A stretch of 13,591 nucleotides of DNA, from positions 1 to 13,591 of the forward strand of contig CAZVAO010000066.1 in assembly GCA_964625175.1 (NCBI GenBank), read 5' to 3'. The position numbers and the translations under genes were made by a program. This document shows, in pieces, positions 6,947 to 13,591 of this stretch. The stretch comes from CAZVAO01 sp964625175. GTDB taxonomy: Bacteria; Bacillota; UBA994; PWPR01. Numbering within the stretch: the stretch's first letter is position 1; every line of letters starts with the position of its first letter. The notes under the pieces were generated by a model. The model saw only the letters and a program-made list of their open reading frames with translations, made no database searches and had not been told where the DNA came from.

Positions 6947-8326
6947 TTACTCGAGCGGCTTTAATTTAGCCGTGAAGTGGCGCAGCACTTTTGGTTCCCA
7001 AGTGATTTCATAACCTTTGATTTTGGCGGCTCGCTCTTTGATGCTTTTTAATGCTTCAACCACGACATCAAGGTGGGCTTGAGTGTAAACGCGTCGGGGG
7101 ATAGCCATGCGCGTGAATTCCATCTGCGACTCTAGTTGTTCCCCTGTGTCGGGATCAACTCCCATCATGTATGACCCAATATCACAACCCCGAATACCAG
7201 CCTCTAGGTAGAGCTCGCAGGCAAGGGCTTGCCCAGGGAATTGATAGTAGGGAATATGAGGGAATAGCGCCTTAGCATCGAGAAAAATAGCATGGCCGCC
7301 AACGGGATATTGCAAAGGGACGCCATATTCTGCCAGACGATCGCCTAAGTATTCGATTTGACCAATCCGATAGCGTAAGTAATCGAGGTCGATGCCTTCT
7401 TTTAGCCCAATCGCTAGGGCTTCAAGATCCCGCCCAGCCAACCCGCCATAGGTGACAAACCCTTCGTAGGGGATGGTCATGCCCTTGACTTTCTCAAAGA
7501 GATCACGATCATTCTTCACGGCGATGAGGCCACCCATGTTCACAATCGCATCCTTCTTGGCACTCATGGTTAGGGCATCCCCATAACTGTAAACCTCATG
7601 AACGATATCGATGATCGATTGATCGGCATAGCCTTCTTCGCGCATTTTAATGAAGTAAGCATTTTCCGCATAGCGTGCCGAGTCAATCACGATTTTAAGT
7701 CCATAGCGATCAGCGACTTCGCGCACCTGCCGCATATTTTCAACGGATACGGGTTGACCACCAGCGCTATTGTTGGTGATGGTCATAATGACACACGCGA
7801 CATTTTCAACGCCGTGTTCCTCAATGAACTGTTCCATCTTGCTTATATCCATATTGCCTTTGAAAGGGGCATAGTTGATGGTGTCTAAAGCTTCCGGGCA
7901 AACCAAATCGATGGCCCGTCCGCCCGCTAGCTCAACATGAGCACGAGTCGTGTCGAAATGCATATTGGAGATGACATACTGGCCTTTTTTAATGAGAAGG
8001 GGCAGCAAGACTTTCTCGGCAGCGCGGCCTTGGTGAACGGGTTGGATAAATTGATAGCCGAAAATTTCTTGAGCGGCCTTCTCTAAATGGAAGAAGCCGC
8101 GGGAACCGGCATAGGATTCATCGCCTCGCATCAATCCAGCCCACTGGGAATCGCTCATGGCACCGGTGCCACTGTCGGAAAGGAAGTCAATATAGATGTC
8201 GTCGGATCGGATGGCAAAGAGATTGTAGTTAGCTTCCTTTAAGATTTCCTCACGCTCCGCACGGGTTGTCATCCTTAAAGGTTCCACCATTTTGATTTTG
8301 AAAGGTTCTGCAACGTATTTTTTCAT
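6947..8326 (-). CDS. Tryptophanase (L-tryptophan indole-lyase)
   Basis: The 459-aa PLP enzyme splits L-tryptophan into indole, pyruvate and ammonium in the cytoplasm. It resembles both tryptophanase and tyrosine phenol-lyase, but the discriminating residues favour tryptophanase. Asp125 (HFDTTRAH) and His450 (VLRHFTAKL) match E. coli TnaA Asp137 and His463, where tyrosine phenol-lyase has Thr and Phe. The segment GIRGCDIGS lacks the phenol-lyase Arg. Other active-site residues seen are the QGR motif (99-101), Tyr72, Asp215 and Arg218 (IDSAR), and the PLP lysine Lys258 (SAKKD). ATG 8324-8326 was chosen for its AGGAGG site. An upstream in-frame ATG at 8380 adds 18 residues without support. It is divergent from the ornithine cyclodeaminase-like gene. 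No TnaC-like leader peptide with a Trp codon was found. Confidence 0.9.
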   Translation of the reverse strand: MKKYVAEPFKIKMVEPLRMTTRAEREEILKEANYNLFAIRSDDIYIDFLSDSGTGAMSDSQWAGLMRGDESYAGSRGFFHLEKAAQEIFGYQFIQPVHQGRAAEKVLLPLLIKKGQYVISNMHFDTTRAHVELAGGRAIDLVCPEALDTINYAPFKGNMDISKMEQFIEEHGVENVACVIMTITNNSAGGQPVSVENMRQVREVADRYGLKIVIDSARYAENAYFIKMREEGYADQSIIDIVHEVYSYGDALTMSAKKDAIVNMGGLIAVKNDRDLFEKVKGMTIPYEGFVTYGGLAGRDLEALAIGLKEGIDLDYLRYRIGQIEYLGDRLAEYGVPLQYPVGGHAIFLDAKALFPHIPYYQFPGQALACELYLEAGIRGCDIGSYMMGVDPDTGEQLESQMEFTRMAIPRRVYTQAHLDVVVEALKSIKERAAKIKGYEITWEPKVLRHFTAKLKPLE

Positions 8327-8389
8327 AGTAGCCTCCTGATTCAATTTAATCGATAGACTAATCATATCATTAAGGAACATGTCTGTATA

Positions 8390-8419
8390 TTGTCTTTCAT
8401 GCGTCTTTAGTCATATAAT
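8390..8419 (+). promoter_or_regulatory. Promoter of the ornithine cyclodeaminase-like gene
   Basis: TTGTCT at 8390-8395 and a perfect TATAAT at 8414-8419 are 18 bp apart. It lies in the 151-bp divergent gap with tryptophanase. For the opposite strand only a weak candidate was found (TATACA with a TATGAT 17 bp downstream, around 8361-8389), which would overlap this promoter. The two genes could therefore compete or share a regulator. Confidence 0.6.
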
Positions 8420-8477
8420 GGAATTATTAAATTGTTAATCAGCGGCGAAAATGCAACAAGTATGAAGGGGGAAGACG

Positions 8478-9449
8478 ATGTTATATCTTAACGGCGCAGA
8501 GGTAGAAAGCATTCTGGGAATGGAAACCTGTATTGAACTCATGAGAGAGACCTTAATCACTCTTGCACAAGGCGAGGCCAAGCAACCACTACGTCAAGCT
8601 GAGCGAATCCATAATGGCAATGTGTTGGGATTAATGCCCGGCATGCTCAATCCCGCAAAGGTGGTGGGGGCAAAAATCATCACGGTTTTCCCTGGGAATC
8701 ATCAACACCATCTGCCATCACATCAAGGGGTCGTGCTCGATTTTGATACAGAAAATGGCGCGCTGCGAGGCATTGTTGATGGAATATCCATAACAGCGAT
8801 TAGGACGGCGGCCGTTAGCGCGGTTGCGACAGACTTGCTTGCGAAGAAGTCGGCGCATCATCTTGCGCTTTTAGGCGCGGGAACGCAAGCGCGAACCCAT
8901 CTTGAGGCCATGCTTTTAGTCAGGGGGATTACGCAGGTAACCGTTTGGGACTACTATCCAGAATCGGCGAAAGCCTTTGCGACCGAGATGGCTGAGCAAT
9001 ATGGGATCCCTATAAAGCCCTGTGCAACTGTTGCCGAAGCTGTGGCCAACGCCGATCTTATTTGTACCGTAACCCTCGCCCAAGAACCTATTTTAGACAC
9101 TAAATGGCTAAATCCCGGTGTTCATATCAATGCGGTTGGGGCATGTGCGCCGCACGCTAGAGAGCTAGCTACAGATGTGATCGTTAACGCCAAATTATAT
9201 GTGGATCGCAGAGAGTCCACCATCAATGAGGCGGGATGCTACTTAATCCCCTTAGCTGATGGGAAAATTACACAGGATCACATTGTGGGAGAAATCGGCG
9301 ACCTCCTACTTGGGAAAAGTAGAGGGAGAGCTAATAAACAGGAAATCACCGTCTTTAAGGCCCTGGGCATCGCAGTTGAAGATTTAGCGGCGGCCCATTA
9401 TGTATTAGAGGAAGCGAAGCAACGTGGTGTAGGCACCTTTCTTAAATAG
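8478..9449 (+). CDS. Ornithine cyclodeaminase / mu-crystallin family protein
   Basis: This 323-aa cytoplasmic, NAD(P)-dependent protein has a Rossmann motif GAGTQA at residues 133-138. Family substrate-site residues Arg39, Lys66 (AKIITVFPGN) and Arg109 (TAIRTAAVSA) are present. True ornithine cyclodeaminases have an Asp in a GGDCPGKTEL-like segment. Here the segment reads GACAPHAREL (221-230) with no Asp, closer to mu-crystallin/ketimine reductases and archaeal alanine dehydrogenases. Reduction of a cyclic imine, or amination/deamination of a small amino acid, is therefore more likely than ornithine to proline (inference). The ATG at 8478 has an AAGGGGGAA site upstream. It is monocistronic, with its own promoter and terminator, and divergent from tryptophanase. 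Confidence 0.85.
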   Translation: MLYLNGAEVESILGMETCIELMRETLITLAQGEAKQPLRQAERIHNGNVLGLMPGMLNPAKVVGAKIITVFPGNHQHHLPSHQGVVLDFDTENGALRGIVDGISITAIRTAAVSAVATDLLAKKSAHHLALLGAGTQARTHLEAMLLVRGITQVTVWDYYPESAKAFATEMAEQYGIPIKPCATVAEAVANADLICTVTLAQEPILDTKWLNPGVHINAVGACAPHARELATDVIVNAKLYVDRRESTINEAGCYLIPLADGKITQDHIVGEIGDLLLGKSRGRANKQEITVFKALGIAVEDLAAAHYVLEEAKQRGVGTFLK

Positions 9450-9484
9450 GGGGCTAACCTGCTCGCACATGAATTTTTGAAACT

Positions 9485-9521
9485 GAGTGTACCTAATCAA
9501 CAAAGGGTGCACTCTTTTCTT
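9485..9521 (+). terminator. Rho-independent terminator
   Basis: Arms GAGTGTACCT (9485-9494) and GGGTGCACTC (9505-9514) form a 10-bp stem with two G-U pairs and a 10-nt loop, followed by TTTTCTT. It starts 36 bases after the ornithine cyclodeaminase-like stop and isolates that gene from the ammonium-sensing genes. Confidence 0.8.
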
Positions 9522-9549
9522 AATGAAAATAGCGGCTGAATATGTTTAT

Positions 9550-9621
9550 ATTGGCTATGAACATAACTTAAGAGCTGAACGTATCAAGTATATGGCCTAT
9601 TTATACCTGTAATTGGCTATG
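9550..9621. repeat. Paired direct repeat upstream of the Amt-kinase gene
   Basis: ATTGGCTATG occurs at 9550-9559 and again at 9612-9621, 62 bp apart, close to six turns of DNA. The second copy ends 5 bases before the -35 element of the promoter at 9626. They could be activator sites, or chance in AT-rich DNA. They do not match the repeats in front of the downstream Amt gene. Confidence 0.35.
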
Positions 9622-9625
9622 TTTC

Positions 9626-9654
9626 TTGTCGCATAATAGTCTAAGGAGTATAAT
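9626..9654 (+). promoter_or_regulatory. Promoter of the Amt-kinase / response regulator operon
   Basis: TTGTCG at 9626-9631 and a perfect TATAAT at 9649-9654 are separated by 17 bp. The expected start is about 9661, leaving a leader of about 50 nt. The ribosome site AAAGGGGAG is at 9695-9703, before the ATG at 9712. Confidence 0.65.
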
Positions 9655-9711
9655 TGCCCTATTATATGATAATGGAGCAGCTTCCTCATTGATCAAAGGG
9701 GAGTGAATTAA

Positions 9712-11643
9712 ATGAATGTCAATCATCTTTGGATCATCGTTTCCGCCTGTTTTATATTCTTTATGCAGGCTGGCTTTGTCTGTTATGAAGTGGGCTTTAT
9801 CCAGTCCAAGAATGTCATCAGCGTCGCAATAGAGAACATTCTCACCTTTGTAGTCACAACATTAGTTTATTGTTTTGTTGGCTTCGCCTTAATGTTTGGT
9901 GCCAGCAAACTTGGACTCTTTGGTGGAGAATATTGGTTTTTGAGCAATATTTCCCTTGCAGATAACTCGCTCGGCTATTTGTTTGTGTTCTTTGAACTGA
10001 TGTTTGCCGCAACAGCGGTTACTATTGTTTCTGGAAGCATGACAGAGAGAACAAAGCTCTTACCCCTGCTCGTTGCTGCGGTATTTATGGCGGGTTTTAT
10101 CTATCCCCTCTACGGTCACTGGGTTTGGGGGGGATTGTTTAATAATCAAAGTGCTTGGCTCAAACAGCTGGGCTTTATGGATTTTGCTGGAGCGACCGTT
10201 GTCCACGGCACGGCTGGCTGGCTAGCGCTGGCAGGGATTATTGTGGTTGGAGCACGTAAAGATCGCTGGGACATTGAGGGAAAACTGAAGAAAATAGGAC
10301 GATCCAATATCCCATTTGCCGCACTCGGAACCTTTATCCTCTGGTTTTCTTGGTTTGGCTTTAATGGGGGAAGCTTGCTTGAGTTTAATGATCGTGTGGG
10401 TTTAATTTTATTGAACACGAACTTTTCTGCCGCAGCAGGGGTTGTGGGGGCGATTCTCACCACCCATTTTTTCTCAAAAGACCGTAATTACTTGGAGGCA
10501 GTATTTGCTGGCGCATTGGGAGGATTAGTGGCTATTACGGCAGACTCAAACTATTTGCAACCTTTGCAAGCCGTATTTGTGGGGTTGATTTCTGGAGCTG
10601 TTGTCGTTTTGGCCGGTATGCTTTTAGAGAAACTAAAACTCGACGATGCCGTAGGTGCCGTTGCGATTCATGGCTTTGGTGGTGCAACCGGAACGATTCT
10701 TCTTGCTTTTTTGATTCCAGAAGCGTATTTGGAGGGACAAAGTAGATTAGCAAAACTTGCGATACAATCCACTGGTGTGGCAATTAATTTTATTTGGGCT
10801 TTTGGGTTAGGGTTGATCATGTTCAAAGTGATTGATCAAACGATTGGTTTACGGGTAACCGCAAAAGAAGAAGAAAAAGGGCTGAATATTGTTGACTTTG
10901 ACGATATCTATTCTTGGCAGGAATACCTCAAAACCAGTCATTATGAAAACCTCACTGAAACACTTAATAGTAAAGTGCGGGATCAAAACCAACTCTTACA
11001 GAAACAGGCTAAGCTTTTGTATGAAACTCAGGAGCAAGAAAGAGATAAGCTGGCCCGCGATATCCATGACGGGGTAGGCCAAACGCTGGCAGCCCTCAAG
11101 TTACAGCTAGGGATGATTGCGAAAAAGGTCAAGGTGGAAGACCAAAACCCCACATTAGCCAACCAAGTGGATGGAACCGTTAAACTAACGACCCAGACCA
11201 TTGAAGAAATACGCGGCGTTTTACTTAATCTGAAGCCGATCTTTCTCCAAGAAGCAGGTTTAGAAGCATCTATCCGCAAACTTTTAAAGAATCTAGAGCA
11301 AGCGGCCAATATTAAAACGACATTTAATGTGATGACTGAAATGCCAGTGTGGGAAGAAACGGCCACCTTGAATATCTACCGAGTGGTTCAGGAATGTCTA
11401 ACCAATATCCTAAAACATGCGATGGCATCAGAGGTCACCATTAATTTCACGGTATTGAAGCCCGGGCTTTACATGATTCAGGTTGTGGATAATGGCATAG
11501 GGTTCGATGACGCTGAGATTAGTCTGGGACTGGGATTGAGTTCAATCCAAAACCGCTTAAAAATGTTAGGCGGAAATATGCAGATTATTAGTGCCAAAGG
11601 TGATGGAACAACGGTTAATATGGAGGTGCCTTATGATGATTAG
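9712..11643 (+). CDS. Ammonium transporter domain fused to NarL/DegS-type sensor histidine kinase
   Basis: This 643-aa membrane sensor should read external ammonium through its Amt domain and phosphorylate the response regulator encoded next. Residues 1-380 are a full Amt/Rh fold with about 11 membrane segments. The pore residues match E. coli AmtB: Phe94 and Phe98 (gate region), Trp139, Asp157, twin histidines His165 and His320, Phe217 and Ser221. Residues 410-445 form a charged, coiled-coil-like linker. The kinase follows: HisKA_3 with phospho-acceptor His452 (ARDIHDGVGQTL), N box Glu561/Asn565 (QECLTNILKHA), and ATP-lid motifs DNGIGFD (593-599) and GLGLSSIQNR (606-615). The usual C-terminal HGE-x-AY tail of Amt proteins is replaced by DFDDIYSW after residue 394. 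Amt-kinase fusions are known (Kuenenia Amt5). The gene overlaps the regulator gene by 8-11 bases. Confidence 0.92.
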   Translation: MNVNHLWIIVSACFIFFMQAGFVCYEVGFIQSKNVISVAIENILTFVVTTLVYCFVGFALMFGASKLGLFGGEYWFLSNISLADNSLGYLFVFFELMFAATAVTIVSGSMTERTKLLPLLVAAVFMAGFIYPLYGHWVWGGLFNNQSAWLKQLGFMDFAGATVVHGTAGWLALAGIIVVGARKDRWDIEGKLKKIGRSNIPFAALGTFILWFSWFGFNGGSLLEFNDRVGLILLNTNFSAAAGVVGAILTTHFFSKDRNYLEAVFAGALGGLVAITADSNYLQPLQAVFVGLISGAVVVLAGMLLEKLKLDDAVGAVAIHGFGGATGTILLAFLIPEAYLEGQSRLAKLAIQSTGVAINFIWAFGLGLIMFKVIDQTIGLRVTAKEEEKGLNIVDFDDIYSWQEYLKTSHYENLTETLNSKVRDQNQLLQKQAKLLYETQEQERDKLARDIHDGVGQTLAALKLQLGMIAKKVKVEDQNPTLANQVDGTVKLTTQTIEEIRGVLLNLKPIFLQEAGLEASIRKLLKNLEQAANIKTTFNVMTEMPVWEETATLNIYRVVQECLTNILKHAMASEVTINFTVLKPGLYMIQVVDNGIGFDDAEISLGLGLSSIQNRLKMLGGNMQIISAKGDGTTVNMEVPYDD

Positions 11644-12277
11644 AGTTTATTTAGCAGATGATCACAAAATACTGCGGGAGTCTTTAGTGGGTTTGCTCCA
11701 GCAAGAAAGTGATATTCTCATTGTGGGTGAAGCGGCAAACGGGCAAGAGGCATTACAAGAAATTGTGAACCTTCAGCCCGATATAGCGATTCTAGACATC
11801 TCTCTACCCCAGCTCAATGGCTTGGAAGTGGCAGAAAGGGTAAGACGGGATTATCCAGCCGTTAAAATCATCATCCTGACCATGCATAAGAGCGAGGATT
11901 TTATCGGTAGGGCCTACCATGTGGGCGTGAATGGCTATGTTCTGAAAGACAATGCCTTTGAAGAACTCTTAAAGGCAATTCATACCGTGAATGCGGGGGG
12001 CACCTATTTGTGTTCCGATATTACGGCGACAGTGATTGCGGGGTTCATTAAAAACTACAATGAAGAGAAAAACAAAGATCAACACCTATCATCGCGGGAA
12101 AGAGAAATCCTGCAATTGATTGCTGAGGGGAATAGCAATAAAGAGATTGCCGAGCTACTGACGCTCAGTGTTAAAACAGTTGAAACCCACCGTTCTCATA
12201 TCATGCATAAATTGGATTTTAAGAGCATTGCTGATTTAATACTGTACGCTGTGCGTAATCACATCATTGAACCTTAG
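11633..12277 (+). CDS. LuxR/NarL-family response regulator
   Basis: This 214-aa cytoplasmic transcription regulator is the presumed partner of the Amt-kinase. The receiver domain (residues 3-118) has the acidic pair Asp9-Asp10, phospho-acceptor Asp55 (AILDISLP), Thr83 and Lys105 (VLKD), all intact. The C-terminal LuxR-type helix-turn-helix (about 150-207) has LSSREREILQLIAEG and the recognition region SVKTVETHRSHIMHKL. I chose the ATG at 11633 (or 11636) because GGAGG lies just before it inside the kinase gene. A longer in-frame start at 11591 adds 14 unrelated residues. Overlap with the kinase gene implies co-translation. The pairing of HisKA_3 kinase with NarL-type regulator is canonical. 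Probable targets are the neighbouring Amt gene and perhaps nitrogen genes elsewhere (inference). Confidence 0.93.
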   Translation: MMIRVYLADDHKILRESLVGLLQQESDILIVGEAANGQEALQEIVNLQPDIAILDISLPQLNGLEVAERVRRDYPAVKIIILTMHKSEDFIGRAYHVGVNGYVLKDNAFEELLKAIHTVNAGGTYLCSDITATVIAGFIKNYNEEKNKDQHLSSREREILQLIAEGNSNKEIAELLTLSVKTVETHRSHIMHKLDFKSIADLILYAVRNHIIEP

Positions 12278-12315
12278 AATACAGGATAACCCCAAGAAAA
12301 ATACAGGATAACCCC
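12278..12315. repeat. Two exact 16-bp direct repeats in front of the Amt gene
   Basis: AATACAGGATAACCCC occurs at 12278-12293 and again at 12300-12315, a 22-bp period, about two helical turns. The first copy begins directly after the response-regulator stop codon. Two identical copies on one face of the DNA suggest tandem binding sites for a dimeric regulator, most simply the NarL-type protein encoded upstream (inference). Confidence 0.7.
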
Positions 12316-12317
12316 TA

Positions 12318-12360
12318 TTCACTGAAACGCCAATAACGATTAAGCTTAGTGTACAAGCTT
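12318..12360 (+). promoter_or_regulatory. Weak promoter and small hairpin before the Amt gene
   Basis: TTCACT (12318-12323) and TAAGCT (12341-12346) are 17 bp apart, a poor promoter that would need an activator. The -35 element starts 3 bases after the second 16-bp repeat. Two AAGCTT copies (12342-12347 and 12355-12360) can form a 6-bp hairpin around AGTGTAC, possibly a weak attenuator or chance. No strong terminator separates the regulator from Amt, so read-through is possible. Confidence 0.3.
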
Positions 12361-12383
12361 TTAGTTAATAGGGGGAGTTACGA

Positions 12384-13591
12384 ATGATTAACAGTGGAGA
12401 TACCACGTTTGTTTTAATTAGTGCGGCATTGGTATTTATTATGACACCGGGGTTAGCTTTTTTTTATGGTGGACTGGTGCGCAAAAAGAACGTCTTAACC
12501 ATCATGATGCAGAGTTTTATATCAATGGGTGTCGTGACAGCGATCTGGTTTTTTGGAGGTTTTAGCCTTGCCTTTGGTCCAGATGTTGGTGGCCTCATAG
12601 GAAACCTCAAATATTTTGGTTTAAATGGCGTGGGATTAATACCGAATGCTGCTTATGGGGCAACCATCCCCTTTATCGTATTCTTTGTTTATCAACAGAT
12701 GTTTGCGGTCATAACCCCAGCGCTTATTACCGGTGCATTTGCAGATCGTGTGAGTTTTAAAAGCTATTTAAAATTTCTGGTGCTCTGGAGTGTGTTTGTC
12801 TATATTCCATTAGTCCACTGGATTTGGGGTGGGGGATTTCTCGCTAAGATGGGTCTTATCGATTTTGCAGGAGGGATTGTCGTGCATGTCAGTGCCGGAA
12901 TTGCTGCTCTGGCCTCAGTCTTCTTTGTCGGCAAACGCGTGATTGGACCTAATGAAAGCACGTCTCCTCACAACATCACATTTGTTGCTTTGGGCACCGG
13001 GCTTTTGTGGTTTGGCTGGTTTGGATTCAATGGGGGAAGTGCCTTAGCGGCCAATGGGGTTGCGGCTATGGCAGTGGTTAATACAGAGATTGCTGCTTCT
13101 ATTGCGATGACGACTTGGTTGGCAATTTCCTGGATTCGAGAGCGAAGACCTTCTTTTGTGGGCGCCTTAACCGGAGCTGTTGCTGGTTTAGCTACCATTA
13201 CACCAGCTGCTGGCTATGTGGAACCTTGGGCCGCTGTTGTGATTGGATTAGCCGCTGCTGGGGTTTGTTATGCAGCAGTAGAGTTGCGCGTTAAGCTGGG
13301 CTGGGATGATGCCTTGGATGTTTGGGGTGTGCACGGTGTCGGCGGGATTTTAGGATCCATTGCCGTAGGTGTGTTCGCAGTCGCCTCGGTTAATGGGGTG
13401 AGTGGATTAATAGAGGGCAATGCAAGTCAATTGCTTACTCAAGTAATAGGCGTTGCTTTCTGTGCATTGTATGCCTTTATCGTCACCTATGGTATCCTAA
13501 AAGTGATTAATGCATTCGAGCCTGTTCGTGTGCCAAGGGATGTCGAGCAGCGGGGGCTGGATATTACGATTCACGGAGAAAAAGCCTATAC
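12384..13591 (+). CDS. Ammonium transporter Amt (3' end beyond window)
   Basis: The reading frame is open from the ATG at 12384 to the window end, giving 402 complete codons without a stop. It is an inner-membrane, trimeric ammonium channel or transporter with about 11 membrane segments. The family residues are all present: TPGLAFFYGGL at 21-31, Phe107, Trp148, Asp160, the twin histidines His168 and His317, Phe215 and Ser219 in WFGFNGGSA. The C-terminal tail, read to RGLDITIHGEKAY, is the conserved regulatory tail that PII (GlnK) proteins contact, so only a few residues should be missing. GGGGGAG lies 6 bases before the ATG. Unlike the sensor upstream, it has no kinase so far. A glnK/glnB gene often follows amt in bacteria and may lie just beyond the edge (inference). 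Confidence 0.93.
   Translation, partial: MINSGDTTFVLISAALVFIMTPGLAFFYGGLVRKKNVLTIMMQSFISMGVVTAIWFFGGFSLAFGPDVGGLIGNLKYFGLNGVGLIPNAAYGATIPFIVFFVYQQMFAVITPALITGAFADRVSFKSYLKFLVLWSVFVYIPLVHWIWGGGFLAKMGLIDFAGGIVVHVSAGIAALASVFFVGKRVIGPNESTSPHNITFVALGTGLLWFGWFGFNGGSALAANGVAAMAVVNTEIAASIAMTTWLAISWIRERRPSFVGALTGAVAGLATITPAAGYVEPWAAVVIGLAAAGVCYAAVELRVKLGWDDALDVWGVHGVGGILGSIAVGVFAVASVNGVSGLIEGNASQLLTQVIGVAFCALYAFIVTYGILKVINAFEPVRVPRDVEQRGLDITIHGEKAY

Noticed and set aside
6704..6969. Small plus-strand open frames between the exporter and tryptophanase
   Set aside because: They run through the bidirectional terminator and have no ribosome site or recognisable protein character.
6947..8326. Tyrosine phenol-lyase as the identity of this PLP enzyme
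   Set aside because: Asp125 and His450 match tryptophanase, and the phenol-lyase Thr, Phe and Arg markers are absent.
8327..8380. Eighteen-residue N-terminal extension of tryptophanase
   Set aside because: The extension does not resemble family N-termini, and the ATG at 8324-8326 has an ideal AGGAGG site.
8362..8400. Short minus-strand open frame (12 codons) upstream of tryptophanase as a TnaC-like leader
   Set aside because: It has no tryptophan codon, no proline near its end, and no good ribosome site.
9609..9632. Possible sigma-54 (-24/-12) promoter before the Amt-kinase gene
   Set aside because: A TGGC is present, but the second element is out of register and lacks GC. The TTGTCG/TATAAT promoter fits better.
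12968..13198. Minus-strand open frame inside the amt gene
   Set aside because: It is a shadow of the Amt coding sequence, which is read on the plus strand with all family motifs.

Overview
The window looks like chromosomal DNA from an anaerobic, amino-acid-fermenting Firmicute (Clostridia; Peptococcaceae/Desulfitobacteriaceae-like is my best guess, from general resemblance only). The reasons are strong AGGAGG-type ribosome binding sites, a four-subunit ferredoxin-dependent 2-oxoacid oxidoreductase, tryptophanase, and compact promoters of sigma-70/sigma-A type. No RNA gene, CRISPR array, transposase or prophage gene was seen.

Layout. Positions 1-370 are non-coding, with short tandem repeats and hairpins. 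Positions 371-1420 (minus) encode a ketopantoate-reductase-family dehydrogenase. It is divergent from a tightly packed operon (1602-5229, plus) for the gamma, delta, alpha and beta subunits of a 2-oxoacid:ferredoxin oxidoreductase, followed by a GntR/FCD regulator and a strong terminator (5281-5326). The operon promoter has a perfect 9-3-9 palindrome directly over the expected transcription start. It is a good candidate operator for the GntR protein.

Positions 5479-6741 encode an MFS exporter with an unusual long-spacer, MerR-like promoter. A bidirectional terminator (6888-6926) separates it from tryptophanase (6947-8326, minus). Tryptophanase is divergent from an ornithine cyclodeaminase/mu-crystallin family protein (8478-9449, plus) that lacks the deaminase aspartate.

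The right end (9712-13591) is an ammonium-sensing island. It holds an ammonium-transporter domain fused to a NarL/DegS-type histidine kinase, its overlapping LuxR-type response regulator, and a separate classical Amt transporter that runs off the window. The Amt gene was reconstructed by reading the sequence because it has no stop codon inside the window. The 106-bp gap in front of it carries two identical 16-bp direct repeats, 22 bp apart, which are candidate response-regulator sites.

How the genes may work together (inference): tryptophanase yields indole, pyruvate and ammonium. The oxidoreductase could oxidise pyruvate or another 2-oxo acid to an acyl-CoA plus reduced ferredoxin. The Amt kinase would read external ammonium and adjust expression of the neighbouring transporter. 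Each module has its own promoter and terminator, so this is proximity rather than proven co-regulation. The strongest candidate for an under-described system is the Amt-kinase / response regulator / repeat / Amt cassette.
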